Notes: generated by a model from the sequence alone, not told the origin. DNA of 55,304 nt from JAJFUG01 sp964473155 (GCA_964473155.1 CAYYNT010000024.1:1-55304), one strand, 5' to 3'. Shown: positions 33,834-42,412, counted from the first letter of the stretch. Numbers and translations are program-made.

Positions 33834-33896
33834 CTTGTCCTGCCTTTGACTGGATTAGTCTCGCGGATTTACGGATTTTTGCATTTCACCGCAAAT

Positions 33897-33926
33897 ACTT
33901 TACCACAAACCGTGGCTTCGTGTCAA
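33897..33926 (-). promoter_or_regulatory. Sigma-70 promoter of the HU-fusion gene
   Basis: On the minus strand, TTGACA (33926-33921) and TAAAGT (33902-33897) are separated by 18 bases. This is about 65 bases ahead of the start codon. Confidence 0.55.
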
Positions 33927-33942
33927 GCCGGGGAGGCTTAAT

Positions 33943-33971
33943 TTGCAGTCAATCCCGTAATCATTTATTAT
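33943..33971 (+). promoter_or_regulatory. Candidate sigma-70 promoter of trxB
   Basis: TTGCAG (33943-33948) and TATTAT (33966-33971) are separated by 17 bases. This is about 70 bases ahead of trxB and back-to-back with the HU-fusion promoter. Confidence 0.5.
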
Positions 33972-34043
33972 ATGTTGTCGCCGGATTAAAAAAAGGGACC
34001 GTCAGAAAGAGCCTCAATTTATTTAGACAGGAGAAAACAGGCA

Positions 34044-34982
34044 ATGGTTACCGAAAAATACTCCCGTATCACCCAGGCAATCGTGGGAAGCGGCGCGGCG
34101 GGGCTTACCGCGGCCATCTATTCGGCGCGCGCGGGCCTGAATCCACTTGTTTTCGAGGGCGACCTGCCCGGTGGCCAGCTCACCACCACCACCGAGGTGG
34201 AGAATTTTCCAGGATTCGAGAACGGCATCCAGGGGCCCGAGCTGATGGACACGCTCAAAAAGCAGGCGGCGCGTTTCGGGGCGCAGTTCATGCCGCGGGG
34301 GGTGGAGAGCGTGGATTTCTCGGACGGCCTGCGTCTGAGCGCGGGCGGAGAGACCTGGCTCGCGGAGAGCGTGATAATCGCCACCGGGGCCAGCCCGCGC
34401 CTTCTGGGCCTGCCCTCGGAGAAAAAGTTCATGGGGCGGGGGGTGAGCACCTGCGCCACCTGCGACGCCTTTTTCTACCGCGGCAAACGGGTGGCAGTGG
34501 TGGGCGGCGGAGATTCGGCCATTGAGGAGGCCACGTTCATCTCGCGTTTCGCCTCCGAGGTGGCTCTTATCCACCGCCGCGACCAGTTCCGGGCCTCGAA
34601 GATCATGCGCGACCGCGTGCGGGCCAACCCTAAAATCACTCTGATTTTTGACAGCGTGGTCGAGGAGATATTGGGCGATGACCAGCGCGGGGTGTACGCC
34701 GTGCGGATAAAGAATGTAAAAACCGGAGAGCTTACGGAGCGCGGGCTGGACGGGATATTCATGGCTATCGGCCACACGCCCAACTCGCGGGTGTTCGCCG
34801 GGCAGGTGGAGATGGACGCCGAGGGGTATATCCTCACCTTTGACGGCACTGCGACGAGCGTTCCGGGTGTTTTCGCCGCCGGGGACGTTGTGGACCACCG
34901 CTATCGCCAGGCGATCACCGCCGCCGGGATGGGCTGCCGCGCCAGTCTGGATGCCGAGAAATGGCTGGCCGCCAGGGAGTAA
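34044..34982 (+). CDS. trxB: Thioredoxin reductase
   Basis: A 312-residue flavoenzyme. The FAD-binding dinucleotide fold is VGSGAAGLTAAIYSARAGL, then PGGQLTTTTEVENFPGF. The redox-active CATC is at C137/C140. The NADPH fold is VAVVGGGDSAIEEATFISRFASEVALIHRR, and the C-terminal FAD motif is VFAAGDVVDHRYRQAITAAGMG. The protein passes electrons from NADPH to thioredoxin in the cytoplasm. The first glycine box is GSGAAG instead of the more common GSGPAG. An ACAGGAG site precedes the ATG. It is divergent from the HU-fusion gene. Confidence 0.97.
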   Translation: MVTEKYSRITQAIVGSGAAGLTAAIYSARAGLNPLVFEGDLPGGQLTTTTEVENFPGFENGIQGPELMDTLKKQAARFGAQFMPRGVESVDFSDGLRLSAGGETWLAESVIIATGASPRLLGLPSEKKFMGRGVSTCATCDAFFYRGKRVAVVGGGDSAIEEATFISRFASEVALIHRRDQFRASKIMRDRVRANPKITLIFDSVVEEILGDDQRGVYAVRIKNVKTGELTERGLDGIFMAIGHTPNSRVFAGQVEMDAEGYILTFDGTATSVPGVFAAGDVVDHRYRQAITAAGMGCRASLDAEKWLAARE

Positions 34983-35000
34983 GTGGGGCGTGAGGTTAAA

Positions 35001-35020
35001 AGCCGCAATCCCAAGCGGCT
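35001..35020 (-). terminator. Candidate terminator after the 35-kb lipoprotein gene
   Basis: An AGCCGC/GCGGCT stem with an eight-base loop is followed on the minus strand by TTTAACC. The stop codon of the lipoprotein gene overlaps the first stem base. The T-run is short. Confidence 0.4.
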
Positions 35021-35760
35021 CAGGGCGAGCCGGGGGTGTACTTTATCAGTCTGAAAAGCAGGTCGCGGATGTGACCACTGTTATAACCGATTTGTAAGTG
35101 CCAATTAAGATTGTCTATTCCTCCATCTGACGGTTTGACCTTAGCTATTATTTCATAAGATTCCAAATTCCATTCACGCTCGTAGCTTTCTTGAATAGTA
35201 GTAGTTGGACAAAATGTTGGATTCCAGCGAAAATAATCTCTATACCGACCAGTAGCGAACAATTCAAGGTTCATAGTGATGCAATTAAAAATGGAATCCG
35301 GCATGAACAAGTACAAACTGTCGGAGGATTTGTACCAGAGAGTGTCATTGGCAAAACCTATTGTATAGTAATAGGTTGAATCTGCCACTTTATATTGGGT
35401 ATATACAGTGTCTCGATCATATGATCCAGGATACGTGAGGGAATAGTTGAAATGCAGGCTGTCGATACGAAAACGTATTTTCAGCTCATATTCCATTGTG
35501 TCTCCAGATAGACTCTCTTTTATAACATTAAACTGCAATTGACCATATTCATCGGTAGTTGCTTGGAATCCAAGTGGTTGAGAAGTTTCATAGTGATGAT
35601 AGTGTACCGAGTATTCCCAACTTGAACCTTCGGCCAGTGGAATAATGTCCGGGGTTTTAGGAGGTTCCGGCTCTGGCTGCAGCGGGCTGTCTTTGCCACA
35701 GGCAACCAACATAACCAGAAGACAAGCAAGTGTGATAAATCTGCTATTCTTCAATGTCAT
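35020..35760 (-). CDS. Hypothetical beta-rich lipoprotein (cassette 1)
   Basis: A 246-residue lipoprotein: MTLKNSRFITLACLLVMLVAC with Cys21 as the lipid-modified residue. A proline/glutamate-rich spacer (PLQPEPEPPKTPD) follows, then a mature domain rich in Tyr/Ser/Asp strands (GSSWEYSVHYHHYET, YELKIRFRIDSLHFNYSL, TLWYKSSDSLYLFMPDS). I recognise no family. It resembles in layout the lipoprotein at 40611 (PL..d-stretch after the spacer, Y-E-F/S strands), so the two are probably distant paralogues. The start at 35760 is set by GGAGG. Its signal peptide is nearly identical to that of the FGE-like protein at 42412. A hairpin repeat lies 35 bases upstream. Confidence 0.65.
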   Translation of the reverse strand: MTLKNSRFITLACLLVMLVACGKDSPLQPEPEPPKTPDIIPLAEGSSWEYSVHYHHYETSQPLGFQATTDEYGQLQFNVIKESLSGDTMEYELKIRFRIDSLHFNYSLTYPGSYDRDTVYTQYKVADSTYYYTIGFANDTLWYKSSDSLYLFMPDSIFNCITMNLELFATGRYRDYFRWNPTFCPTTTIQESYEREWNLESYEIIAKVKPSDGGIDNLNWHLQIGYNSGHIRDLLFRLIKYTPGSP

Positions 35761-35795
35761 TGTATCCTCCTGCAAACAGCGGACTGTCCTTTAAT

Positions 35796-35878
35796 ATCCG
35801 TGCCATCCGTCTTTTATCCGTGTGATCCGTGATTCCGGTATCACGGATGGCACGGATAACGGCTCTGATTTCACGGTA
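35796..35878 (-). repeat. ATCCGTG hairpin repeat, copy A
   Basis: Outer arms ATCCGTGCCATCCGT and ACGGATGGCACGGAT enclose an inner ATCCGTGAT/ATCACGGAT stem. The copy lies between the FGE-like gene and the lipoprotein gene, with its near edge 35 bases before the lipoprotein start codon. Confidence 0.8.
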
Positions 35879-35888
35879 GCCTCCGCAG

Positions 35889-36800
35889 TTAATTCCGCAC
35901 AACACGAAAGCCAAGGTCTGCATGCATAGTGCCATCACCATGAATACCCCAACGGACCGCTGAACGGGACCAGAAATCATTTCCGAACCAACTGCTTCCT
36001 CGCACCACCCGGCCTTCAGTAGTTTTATTTGAGTCGGGTCCGGCAGGGTTATTACGCTGGCTTATGCGGTAATAGTCGCTTGAATACAAATCCTTGCACC
36101 ACTCCATCACGTTACCCACCAGGTCGTAGAGCTTAAATGGGTTGGGAGCGTAACTGCCCACGTCCACCGGGTGTCCGTTGGCATTAACATTCCCCTTGGC
36201 CAGGGAGAACGTGCCATCGTCCGTGCCCCACTTGTATTGTTTACCCGCCCGGTTGGCGTACTCCCACTGCGCCTCGGTCGGAAGGTCCAGACCATAAAAC
36301 CCGGCAAAGGCTTTCGCTCCGCTCCAGTTCACATACACCACCGGCCAGCTCTCTTTGCCTGCCCTGACGATGAACTCTATCCCGTTGTACCTGACCCAGC
36401 AACTGTCTTCCGGACCAAAGGAATAATCATAGCCTGAGAGATTGATGAAGTCTCGCCCAGAGTAATCACCTGTTACTCCTTTGACATAACCGCTGACGAC
36501 GGCGATTTCACCGGCGGCCAGGGCCTCGTTCAGGTAGGCTGCATATTGCGCGTTGGTTATCTCGTACGCCCCCATCTCGAAAGCACTCAGAGTGACAGTG
36601 TGTATCGGCTTCTCATCGCTTTCTCCGGTTGTGTCACCCATCTGAAAAGTCCCACCCGGCAGCGAGACCAGGGTGATGCCGTGGTACACCGTGGTGGTCA
36701 GGGGCGGCTCGGTTTCAGTGGGCAGGCTGTCCTCGCCGCAACTGGCCAGCATTAACAGCACACAGGCAAGAGTGAACAATCCGGTAGTCCTGGAAGTCAT
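35889..36800 (-). CDS. FGE/SUMF1-fold lipoprotein without catalytic cysteines (cassette 1)
   Basis: A 303-residue lipoprotein (Cys21 in LASC) with an acidic spacer. A formylglycine-generating-enzyme-type domain follows: LVSLPGGTFQMGDTTGESDEKPIHTVTLSAFEMGAYEITNAQYAAYLN, PVVYVNWSGAKAFAGFYGLDLPTEAQWEYANRAG, LYDLVGNVMEWCKDLY, and the end box GRVVRGSSW...LGFRVVRN. True FGE enzymes carry a copper-binding cysteine pair between RGGS and the end box. Here that stretch (WFGNDFWSRSAVRW) has none, so sulfatase maturation is unlikely, and a binding or structural role as in many FGE-like proteins fits better. The start at 36800 follows AGGAG. Hairpin repeat copy B lies 38 bases upstream. Confidence 0.85.
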   Translation of the reverse strand: MTSRTTGLFTLACVLLMLASCGEDSLPTETEPPLTTTVYHGITLVSLPGGTFQMGDTTGESDEKPIHTVTLSAFEMGAYEITNAQYAAYLNEALAAGEIAVVSGYVKGVTGDYSGRDFINLSGYDYSFGPEDSCWVRYNGIEFIVRAGKESWPVVYVNWSGAKAFAGFYGLDLPTEAQWEYANRAGKQYKWGTDDGTFSLAKGNVNANGHPVDVGSYAPNPFKLYDLVGNVMEWCKDLYSSDYYRISQRNNPAGPDSNKTTEGRVVRGSSWFGNDFWSRSAVRWGIHGDGTMHADLGFRVVRN

Positions 36801-36838
36801 TTCATACTCCTGCTGAAATATGTCCGGCCATATCCGGT

Positions 36839-36891
36839 ATCCGTGCCATCCGTCTTTTATCCGTGTGATCCGTGATTCCGGAACACAGACC
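36839..36891 (-). repeat. ATCCGTG hairpin repeat, copy B (half copy)
   Basis: Only the gene-proximal half is kept (ATCCGTGCCATCCGTC through GTGATTCCGGA). The distal arm that would close the outer stem is missing. The near edge is 38 bases before the FGE-like start codon, as in the full copies. Confidence 0.75.
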
Positions 36892-36969
36892 CCCTCTTGA
36901 CGGTTCAACCGATAATCAGCAATTTCCGCACCATTCAAGACGATTCGCTGTAAATTGTTTATTTGAATG

Positions 36970-36997
36970 ATATTACAAATGATTTCACTTGTTTCAA
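36970..36997 (-). promoter_or_regulatory. Candidate promoter of cassette 1
   Basis: On the minus strand, TTGAAA (36997-36992) and TAATAT (36975-36970) are separated by 16 bases. This is about 170 bases ahead of the FGE-like gene. The rest of 36801-37148 holds repeat copy B and the RND terminator, and no gene. Confidence 0.4.
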
Positions 36998-37083
36998 GAT
37001 CAGGCGTTCTGATGCTCCGTAAGTAACAATCCTGTTTTCAGAGTAACAGTTCATGGCGCCTTGCCTCCGCCTGGATGCACCTT

Positions 37084-37123
37084 AAAACAAAAGGCCGCCC
37101 CCGGGGCTTCCGGAAGCGGCCTT
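37084..37123 (-). terminator. Intrinsic terminator of the RND permease gene
   Basis: An AAGGCCGC/GCGGCCTT stem (37091-37098 with 37116-37123) has a second CCGG-rich inner pairing. On the minus strand it is followed by TTGTTTT. It lies 26 bases after the permease stop. Confidence 0.8.
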
Positions 37124-37148
37124 CAAATTCCTTCGTATGAAAGAGTCC

Positions 37149-40100
37149 CTACTTGCGCCAGTCCAGGAGCGAATAGATCGTGGGCAGCAGCACCAGGGTC
37201 AGCAGGGTGGACACGGTCAGCCCGCCGATCACCACGATAGCCATCGGGGCGCGCACCTCGCTGCCCTCGCCCAGCCCGATAGCCATGGGCAGCAGCCCGA
37301 GCACTGTCGTGCCGGTGGTCATCAGGATCGGCCGAAGGCGCGCCTGCCCCGCCTCGATCAGGGCGTCGAACTTGTTCATCCCCTGCTCGCGCCGCAGCAC
37401 GTTCACGTAGTCCACCAGCACGATAGCGTTGTTCACCACAATTCCGCAGAGCATCACCACCCCGATCAGCGCCACCACGCTGATCACGCCGCTGGTCAGG
37501 TAGAGCGACCAGATCACCCCCACCAGACCGAACGGCACGGTGAACAGGATCACGAACGGGTGCAGAAGAGACTCGAACTGGCTCGCCATCACCAGGTAGA
37601 CCAGGAAAATCGCCAGCGAGACGGCGAAAATCATGCTGTTGAGCGAGCGCCTCATCTCCAGGCCCTGCCCGCCGAAAGCGATCGTAATCTCGGGCGGCAC
37701 GGCGATATCGGCCAGTGCCCGCTCGATCTCCGTGCTGACAGTCCCCAGGTCGGCCCCGGCCAGCCCGGCCGAGATGACCACCACGCGCTCCTGGTCCAGG
37801 CGGCGTATCTCGCTCGGTCCCTGCTCCACCACCAGGTCGGCCACCGCCTCCAGCGGAATGGGACGTCCGCCCACCGTGGCCACGGTCAGCTTGCGGATGT
37901 CGGAGATGCGGTCGCGGGCAGCCTCATCCACCCGCACGCGTATATCCACCTTGCGGCCCATGCGGTGCAGTTCGGTCGGGACATCGCCTAACACCTTGCC
38001 GCGCAGCACGGTGGAGATCTGGTTCAGGGTCAGGCCCATGGCGGCCAGGCGGTCGCGCAGGAACAGCACCTGTATCTCCGGGTTGCCGCCCTCCATCGAA
38101 CTCTTGATATCGGTCAGGCCGGGGACTTCGCGCAGACGGGTCACCACCTGGTCGCTCAGGCGCGCCAGGGTCCGCAGGTTGTAGCCGCGTATCTCCAGCT
38201 CGACCGGGGTCTTGTAATTGTACAGCACCGGACGGCCGAACTTCACCGCCGCCCCGGGGATCATTTCATAGCGCGCGCGCAGGCGCTCGATAAGGGCATC
38301 CTCATGCGCCCGGTCCACTCCCGGCTTCAGCAGGAGCGTCATCTGGCCGATGTCCTCGCGCTCGTCTTTCATGCTTCCGCCGGTCATCGAGCTGACTCCG
38401 GCGGTGACATAGACCATGCGCGTCTCAGGCTCGGCCGAGGCCGCGCGTTCCATTTCGTCAAGCACCCTTTTTGTCTGCTCGACCGGAGTGCCCACCGGCA
38501 TTTTCAGCCCGACCAGCACCTCGCCCTGGCTCATCTCAGGGATCAGCTCCATGCCAAGTTGCGGGTAAAGAAGCATCGAGGAGCCGAAAGCCGCGGCCGC
38601 GATAAGGATTGTGGCCGCGCGGTGGACCAGCACCCAGCGGATCAGACGGCCGTAGCCAGGCTCCAGCTTGCCGTAGAAATAGCTGTGGGTCTTGAGCAGA
38701 GGCTTTATGAGGAAGCCCAGCACCATCCCCACAGCCAGGCCCAGGTACTTGATCCCGGTCAGGATACAGAACGGCAGCCAGTAAAACAGCGCCCGCACCA
38801 CCTTGAACGCCGGACTGGAGAACCTGGTCAGCCAGGCAGGACCGTGCTTTTCGTTCCACTGCCCGGCCGAGGGCGACAGCGGGTGGGTCTCCGAGACCGG
38901 CTGGCCGGTGAGGCCCTCGCTGCCGAAACTCTGACCGCCGTGGAACCCGCTGCTCATCATCGGGATCAGGGTCAGGGCCACCAGCAGGGAGGCCAGAAGG
39001 CTGTAGGTGACAGTGAGCGACTGGTCGGCGAAGAGCTGGCCCGCCACGCCGCTGATGAAAATAATCGGCAGGAACACGCAGACCGTGGTCAGGGTGGAGG
39101 CGATCACCGGCATGCCCACGAGCGAGGCCCCCCGGCGGGCCGCCTCCGCCTTGCTCAGCCCGTCCTTCCGGAAACGGTCTATCGATTCGAGCACCACGAT
39201 CGAGTTGTCCACCAGCATGCCCACGCCCAGGGCCAGGCCGCCAAGGGACATGATATTAAGCGAAACATTCGAGACGTACATGAAGAAAAAAGTCGACACC
39301 ACGCTGATCGGGATGGAGAGCGAGATGATCAGGGTCGGGAACACCTGCTGCAGGAACAGGTAGATGATGATGATAGCCAGTCCGCCGCCGATCCATGCGC
39401 TGGAGAGGACCTCCTGGATCGACTGGTCGATGAAGCGGCTCTGGTCGGTGATTGTCTCCAGCTTCATCGACCCGTCCGCCCCGTACTCGGCCTGAATCTC
39501 TTTCAGGCGCTCCTGTACGCGGCGGGCCACCAGCACCGTGTTGGCGTCCGCCTCCTTGTACACGGCCAGCTCGATATTTTCCGCGCCGTTCAGGGCGGTG
39601 ATCTGCTTGCGGTCTTTCCAGCCCAGCTCCACTCGCGCCACGTCCGACAGCCGTATCAGGGCGTTGTCGCGCCGCTCGATGATAATGTCCTCGATTTCCT
39701 CGGGCTGCTTGTACTGGTTGATCGTGCGGACCAGGTAATCCGCCTCGCCGTCGGTGAGCGTGCCCCCGGTCAGGTTGATGTTTTCGGCCGCCACGCGCCG
39801 GGCCACGTCCTCGATCGACATGCCCAGGGCGGAAATCTTGGTCTCGCTCAGCAGGACATGGATTTCCTCCTCGTACCCGCCGGTCACCTCGATCGAGGCC
39901 ACGCCGTCGGTGGTCTCGAGCTTCTGTTTCAGGCGCTCCTCGGCCAGGGTGCGGTAGTACATCAGGTCGCGCTTGCCGGTGAGGCCCACGCGCATGATCG
40001 GCTCGAGCGAGGGGTCGTAGCGCAGGAGGATCGGTTTCTTGATGTCCTGGGGCAACTGCACGCGGTCCAGTTTCTCGCGCACGTCCAGCGAGGCGAAATC

Positions 40101-40403
40101 CATCTGCGTGCCCCACTCGAACTCGATAGTCACCTCGCTCATGCCGGAGCGCGAGCGGCTGGAGACCCGCATCACCTTGTTCACTACGCTCACCGCTTCC
40201 TCTACCGGCCGGGTGACCAGGTTCTCGACCTCCTCGGGCGCGGCGCCCTCGTACTCGGTCTGGACAGTCAGGGTGGGGTAGGATATGTCTGGCAGAAGGT
40301 TGATCGGGAGGCGCTGGTAGGCGACAAATCCGAACAGCACCAGGGTGACCATCAGCATGGTGACAGTCACGGGCCGCCGGATGGACATGTCTATGAGTTT
40401 CAT
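37149..40403 (-). CDS. RND efflux permease (HAE-type, SwrC/AcrB-like)
   Basis: A 1084-residue inner-membrane pump with the twelve-helix RND plan. It starts MKLIDMSIRRPVTVTMLMV, with porter-domain boxes RLPINLLPDISYPTLTVQTEY and EVEWG-like strands. Helix 4 reads LGVGMLVDNSIVVLESIDRFR, and the second-half counterpart is GVVMLCGIVVNNAIVLVDYVN. The helix 4 proton-relay position has a single Asp (VDNS), as in SwrC-like pumps, rather than the Asp pair of AcrB. A poorly conserved insert (about 495-590) sits before the second-half helix. It should export drugs, lipids or peptides using the proton gradient. No membrane-fusion or outer-membrane partner is nearby. It is bracketed by two FGE-like/lipoprotein cassettes. 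Confidence 0.93.
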   Translation of the reverse strand: MKLIDMSIRRPVTVTMLMVTLVLFGFVAYQRLPINLLPDISYPTLTVQTEYEGAAPEEVENLVTRPVEEAVSVVNKVMRVSSRSRSGMSEVTIEFEWGTQMDFASLDVREKLDRVQLPQDIKKPILLRYDPSLEPIMRVGLTGKRDLMYYRTLAEERLKQKLETTDGVASIEVTGGYEEEIHVLLSETKISALGMSIEDVARRVAAENINLTGGTLTDGEADYLVRTINQYKQPEEIEDIIIERRDNALIRLSDVARVELGWKDRKQITALNGAENIELAVYKEADANTVLVARRVQERLKEIQAEYGADGSMKLETITDQSRFIDQSIQEVLSSAWIGGGLAIIIIYLFLQQVFPTLIISLSIPISVVSTFFFMYVSNVSLNIMSLGGLALGVGMLVDNSIVVLESIDRFRKDGLSKAEAARRGASLVGMPVIASTLTTVCVFLPIIFISGVAGQLFADQSLTVTYSLLASLLVALTLIPMMSSGFHGGQSFGSEGLTGQPVSETHPLSPSAGQWNEKHGPAWLTRFSSPAFKVVRALFYWLPFCILTGIKYLGLAVGMVLGFLIKPLLKTHSYFYGKLEPGYGRLIRWVLVHRAATILIAAAAFGSSMLLYPQLGMELIPEMSQGEVLVGLKMPVGTPVEQTKRVLDEMERAASAEPETRMVYVTAGVSSMTGGSMKDEREDIGQMTLLLKPGVDRAHEDALIERLRARYEMIPGAAVKFGRPVLYNYKTPVELEIRGYNLRTLARLSDQVVTRLREVPGLTDIKSSMEGGNPEIQVLFLRDRLAAMGLTLNQISTVLRGKVLGDVPTELHRMGRKVDIRVRVDEAARDRISDIRKLTVATVGGRPIPLEAVADLVVEQGPSEIRRLDQERVVVISAGLAGADLGTVSTEIERALADIAVPPEITIAFGGQGLEMRRSLNSMIFAVSLAIFLVYLVMASQFESLLHPFVILFTVPFGLVGVIWSLYLTSGVISVVALIGVVMLCGIVVNNAIVLVDYVNVLRREQGMNKFDALIEAGQARLRPILMTTGTTVLGLLPMAIGLGEGSEVRAPMAIVVIGGLTVSTLLTLVLLPTIYSLLDWRK

Positions 40404-40610
40404 CTTCTCGCCGGGCTCGGGGTTACATGGGAACTTAAACGGATAGGGAACCTCAAGATACGAAAAAAGCGGGTATGGCGCAAGCCGCCCTGCCCCTTAA
40501 GGATTAAGACAACCCTGAGCGCAAAAGGTTACAGCGGGATGGGGGAAAGGCGGAAGAAGGCGGAGTAAAGAGCGTGCTATTCCGGCCTGTGCTTTAAAAA
40601 AACACGGCCG

Positions 40611-41369
40611 CTACTCGGCAAGCTCAAACTTGAAGGTGGCCTGGTTTGCCGCCGCAACCGCTCCGACGCCAAGTTCTTCCTGATAGAATATGTAGCGGAT
40701 GCCGCGGCCTTTGACGGTTTCGATGAACAGCGATTTGGAAAGTATATCGATCTGTACCCAACTGTAACCGCATATGTTTCCGGTTTTGGACACAGTGAAA
40801 GGCAGCGATTCAAGGTGTATCATCTCCAGGCAGTTGAAAAGCTCCAAATCCATCGCCCCGCCGTTGGCGACAGGCCAGGCCATCATCATGCGCGCCTGTC
40901 CCAAGTCGAGCCGCTCGAAGCTCGGAGCGCCGTCCACATACCAGAGGGAATCGTTGTGCAGCATGATATTGTACTGGTCGGTCAGGACGTAATCATTTTT
41001 CGTATATTCCTCGTTCAGGGGATCAGTCTGCGCGGACAGGTTCTGCTTCTTGTAGTATTCCCGCTGCACGGACAGGGTGGTCCTGAGCTTGTAGAACATC
41101 TCGCCGCTGGACTCACGGACGTGGGTATCGACCACTTCGAGGCGGAAAGCGCCCGTATATTCGTGCTCTATCTGGTACGGCCCGCTGGTGTCCCTGCTGT
41201 GGGATTCGCAGGTGAACTCGTATTCCGCCTTGTAGTCCTCACTCAACGGGAAATAGGTCAGCGAGGAGGATGTCAGGTCCTGGGGGTCCGACGGGCTGGA
41301 GTCATCCGAGCAGCCTGAAAACAAAGCCAGTATTACCAGGCATGGAATAAGAATCATGGGTTTGGGCAT
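40611..41369 (-). CDS. Hypothetical beta-rich lipoprotein (cassette 2)
   Basis: A 252-residue lipoprotein. The signal MPKPMILIPCLVILALFSGC has a lipobox Cys at 20, followed by a Ser/Asp-rich spacer. The mature domain has strands such as YKAEYEFTCES, FRLEVVDTHV, MFYKLRTTLSVQREYY and IRYIFYQEELGVGAV. No family is recognised. It occupies the same place relative to an FGE-like gene as the lipoprotein at 35020, and both begin their mature part with PL plus a Y-E strand, so a distant paralogue is likely. A GGGGAAG site precedes the ATG. Its signal peptide differs from the other three cassette genes. Hairpin repeat copy C lies 39 bases upstream. Confidence 0.62.
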   Translation of the reverse strand: MPKPMILIPCLVILALFSGCSDDSSPSDPQDLTSSSLTYFPLSEDYKAEYEFTCESHSRDTSGPYQIEHEYTGAFRLEVVDTHVRESSGEMFYKLRTTLSVQREYYKKQNLSAQTDPLNEEYTKNDYVLTDQYNIMLHNDSLWYVDGAPSFERLDLGQARMMMAWPVANGGAMDLELFNCLEMIHLESLPFTVSKTGNICGYSWVQIDILSKSLFIETVKGRGIRYIFYQEELGVGAVAAANQATFKFELAE

Positions 41370-42412
41370 GGTTTTCTTCCCCTGGTGGACTGAGAAATAT
41401 CCTGTATCATCCGTGCCATCCGTCTTTTATCCGTGTGATCCGTGATTCCGGCATCACGGATGGCGCGGATAAATGTTCTGGTTTCACGGTAGCCTTCGCG
41501 GTTAATTGCGCACAACACGGAATCCGATAGATTCACCACTGTAGCCAGTCCAAGGTATCCAATACGAGCAGCTGAACGGGAATCAAAAGCATTACTCCCA
41601 AAACCACTCCCCCGTACTACGCGACCTCCGGTAGTTTTATTGGTTAAAGGTCCCTGGGGGTCCTGATGCGGGCTTATGCGGTAGTAGTCGCTGGAATATA
41701 AATCCAGGCACCATTCCCCTACGTTGCCTACCATATCATATAGTCTGAAAGGATTAGGAGGATAACTGCCAATATCCACAGGATGCCAATATATATTTAT
41801 ATTCCCTTTGGTTAACGAGAATGTGCCGTCGTCCGTGCCCCATTCGTACTGCCTGCCTGCCCGGCTGGCGTACTCCCACTGCGCCTCGGACGGAAGGTTC
41901 AGGCCATAAAATTCGGCGAAAGCCATTGCACCGTACCAGGTAACATAAACTACCGGCCAGTTCTCTTTGCCAGCCCTGACAATGAACTCTGTCATGTTGT
42001 ACCGGATCCAGCAACTGTCCTCCGGACCTAACGAATACGAATAACCGGCAAGATAGATATAACTGTATCCCGCGTAATCTCCCACCAATCCCTTTACCAT
42101 GCCTCTGCTGACCGTGATCTCCCCGGCAGCCAGAGCCTCATTCAGATAAGCGGCATATTGCGAGTTGGTTATCTCGTACGCGCCCATCTCGAATGGAGAT
42201 ATTTTAACCGTGTGAATGGGCAGCTCATCGCTGTCTCCGGTTGTGTCGCCCATCTGAAAAGTCCCACCAGGCAGCGAAACCAGTGTGATGCCGTGGTGCA
42301 CCGTGGTTGTGAGGGGCGGCTCAGTCTCGGTGGGCAGGCTGTCCTCGCCGCAGGCGGCCAACATAGCCAGAAGACAGGCCAGCGTGATAAATCCGCCATT
42401 TTTTAAGGCCAT
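41354..42412 (-). CDS. FGE/SUMF1-fold lipoprotein with C-terminal frameshift (cassette 2)
   Basis: A 352-residue reading with Cys21 in LAAC and an FGE-like domain very close to that at 35889 (LVSLPGGTFQMGDTTGDSDELPIHTV, PVVYVTWYGAMAF, LYDMVGNVGEWCLDLY, GRVVRGSGFGSNAF). The cysteine pair of true FGE is absent here too. The conserved end box GFRVVRN plus stop exists in the +1 frame at about 41502-41527. One base appears lost near 41530-41545, so the ORF runs on for about 55 residues through hairpin repeat copy C and overlaps the next start by 16 bases. The intact gene would stop at 41502. It could be a real mutation or an assembly error. Confidence 0.8.
   Translation of the reverse strand: MALKNGGFITLACLLAMLAACGEDSLPTETEPPLTTTVHHGITLVSLPGGTFQMGDTTGDSDELPIHTVKISPFEMGAYEITNSQYAAYLNEALAAGEITVSRGMVKGLVGDYAGYSYIYLAGYSYSLGPEDSCWIRYNMTEFIVRAGKENWPVVYVTWYGAMAFAEFYGLNLPSEAQWEYASRAGRQYEWGTDDGTFSLTKGNINIYWHPVDIGSYPPNPFRLYDMVGNVGEWCLDLYSSDYYRISPHQDPQGPLTNKTTGGRVVRGSGFGSNAFDSRSAARIGYLGLATVVNLSDSVLCAINREGYRETRTFIRAIRDAGITDHTDKRRMARMIQDISQSTRGRKPCPNP
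41409..41490 (-). repeat. ATCCGTG hairpin repeat, copy C
   Basis: A full copy with outer and inner arms as in copy A; a few bases differ (GGCATCACGG, GGCGCGG). The near edge is 39 bases before the lipoprotein start codon at 41369. It is read through by the frameshifted FGE-like ORF. Confidence 0.8.

Noticed and set aside
35744..35980. A 78-residue minus-strand ORF
   Set aside because: It translates the end of the FGE-like gene in the wrong frame plus hairpin repeat copy A; it is useful only as evidence for the frameshift in cassette 2.
35889..36938. The FGE-like gene starting at 36938
   Set aside because: The extra 46 residues translate the hairpin repeat; the lipoprotein signal and AGGAG site place the start at 36800.
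38304..40568. A 754-residue plus-strand ORF
   Set aside because: It lies wholly antisense to the RND permease, has a histidine/arginine/glutamine-heavy composition and shows no domain; it is a high-GC shadow.
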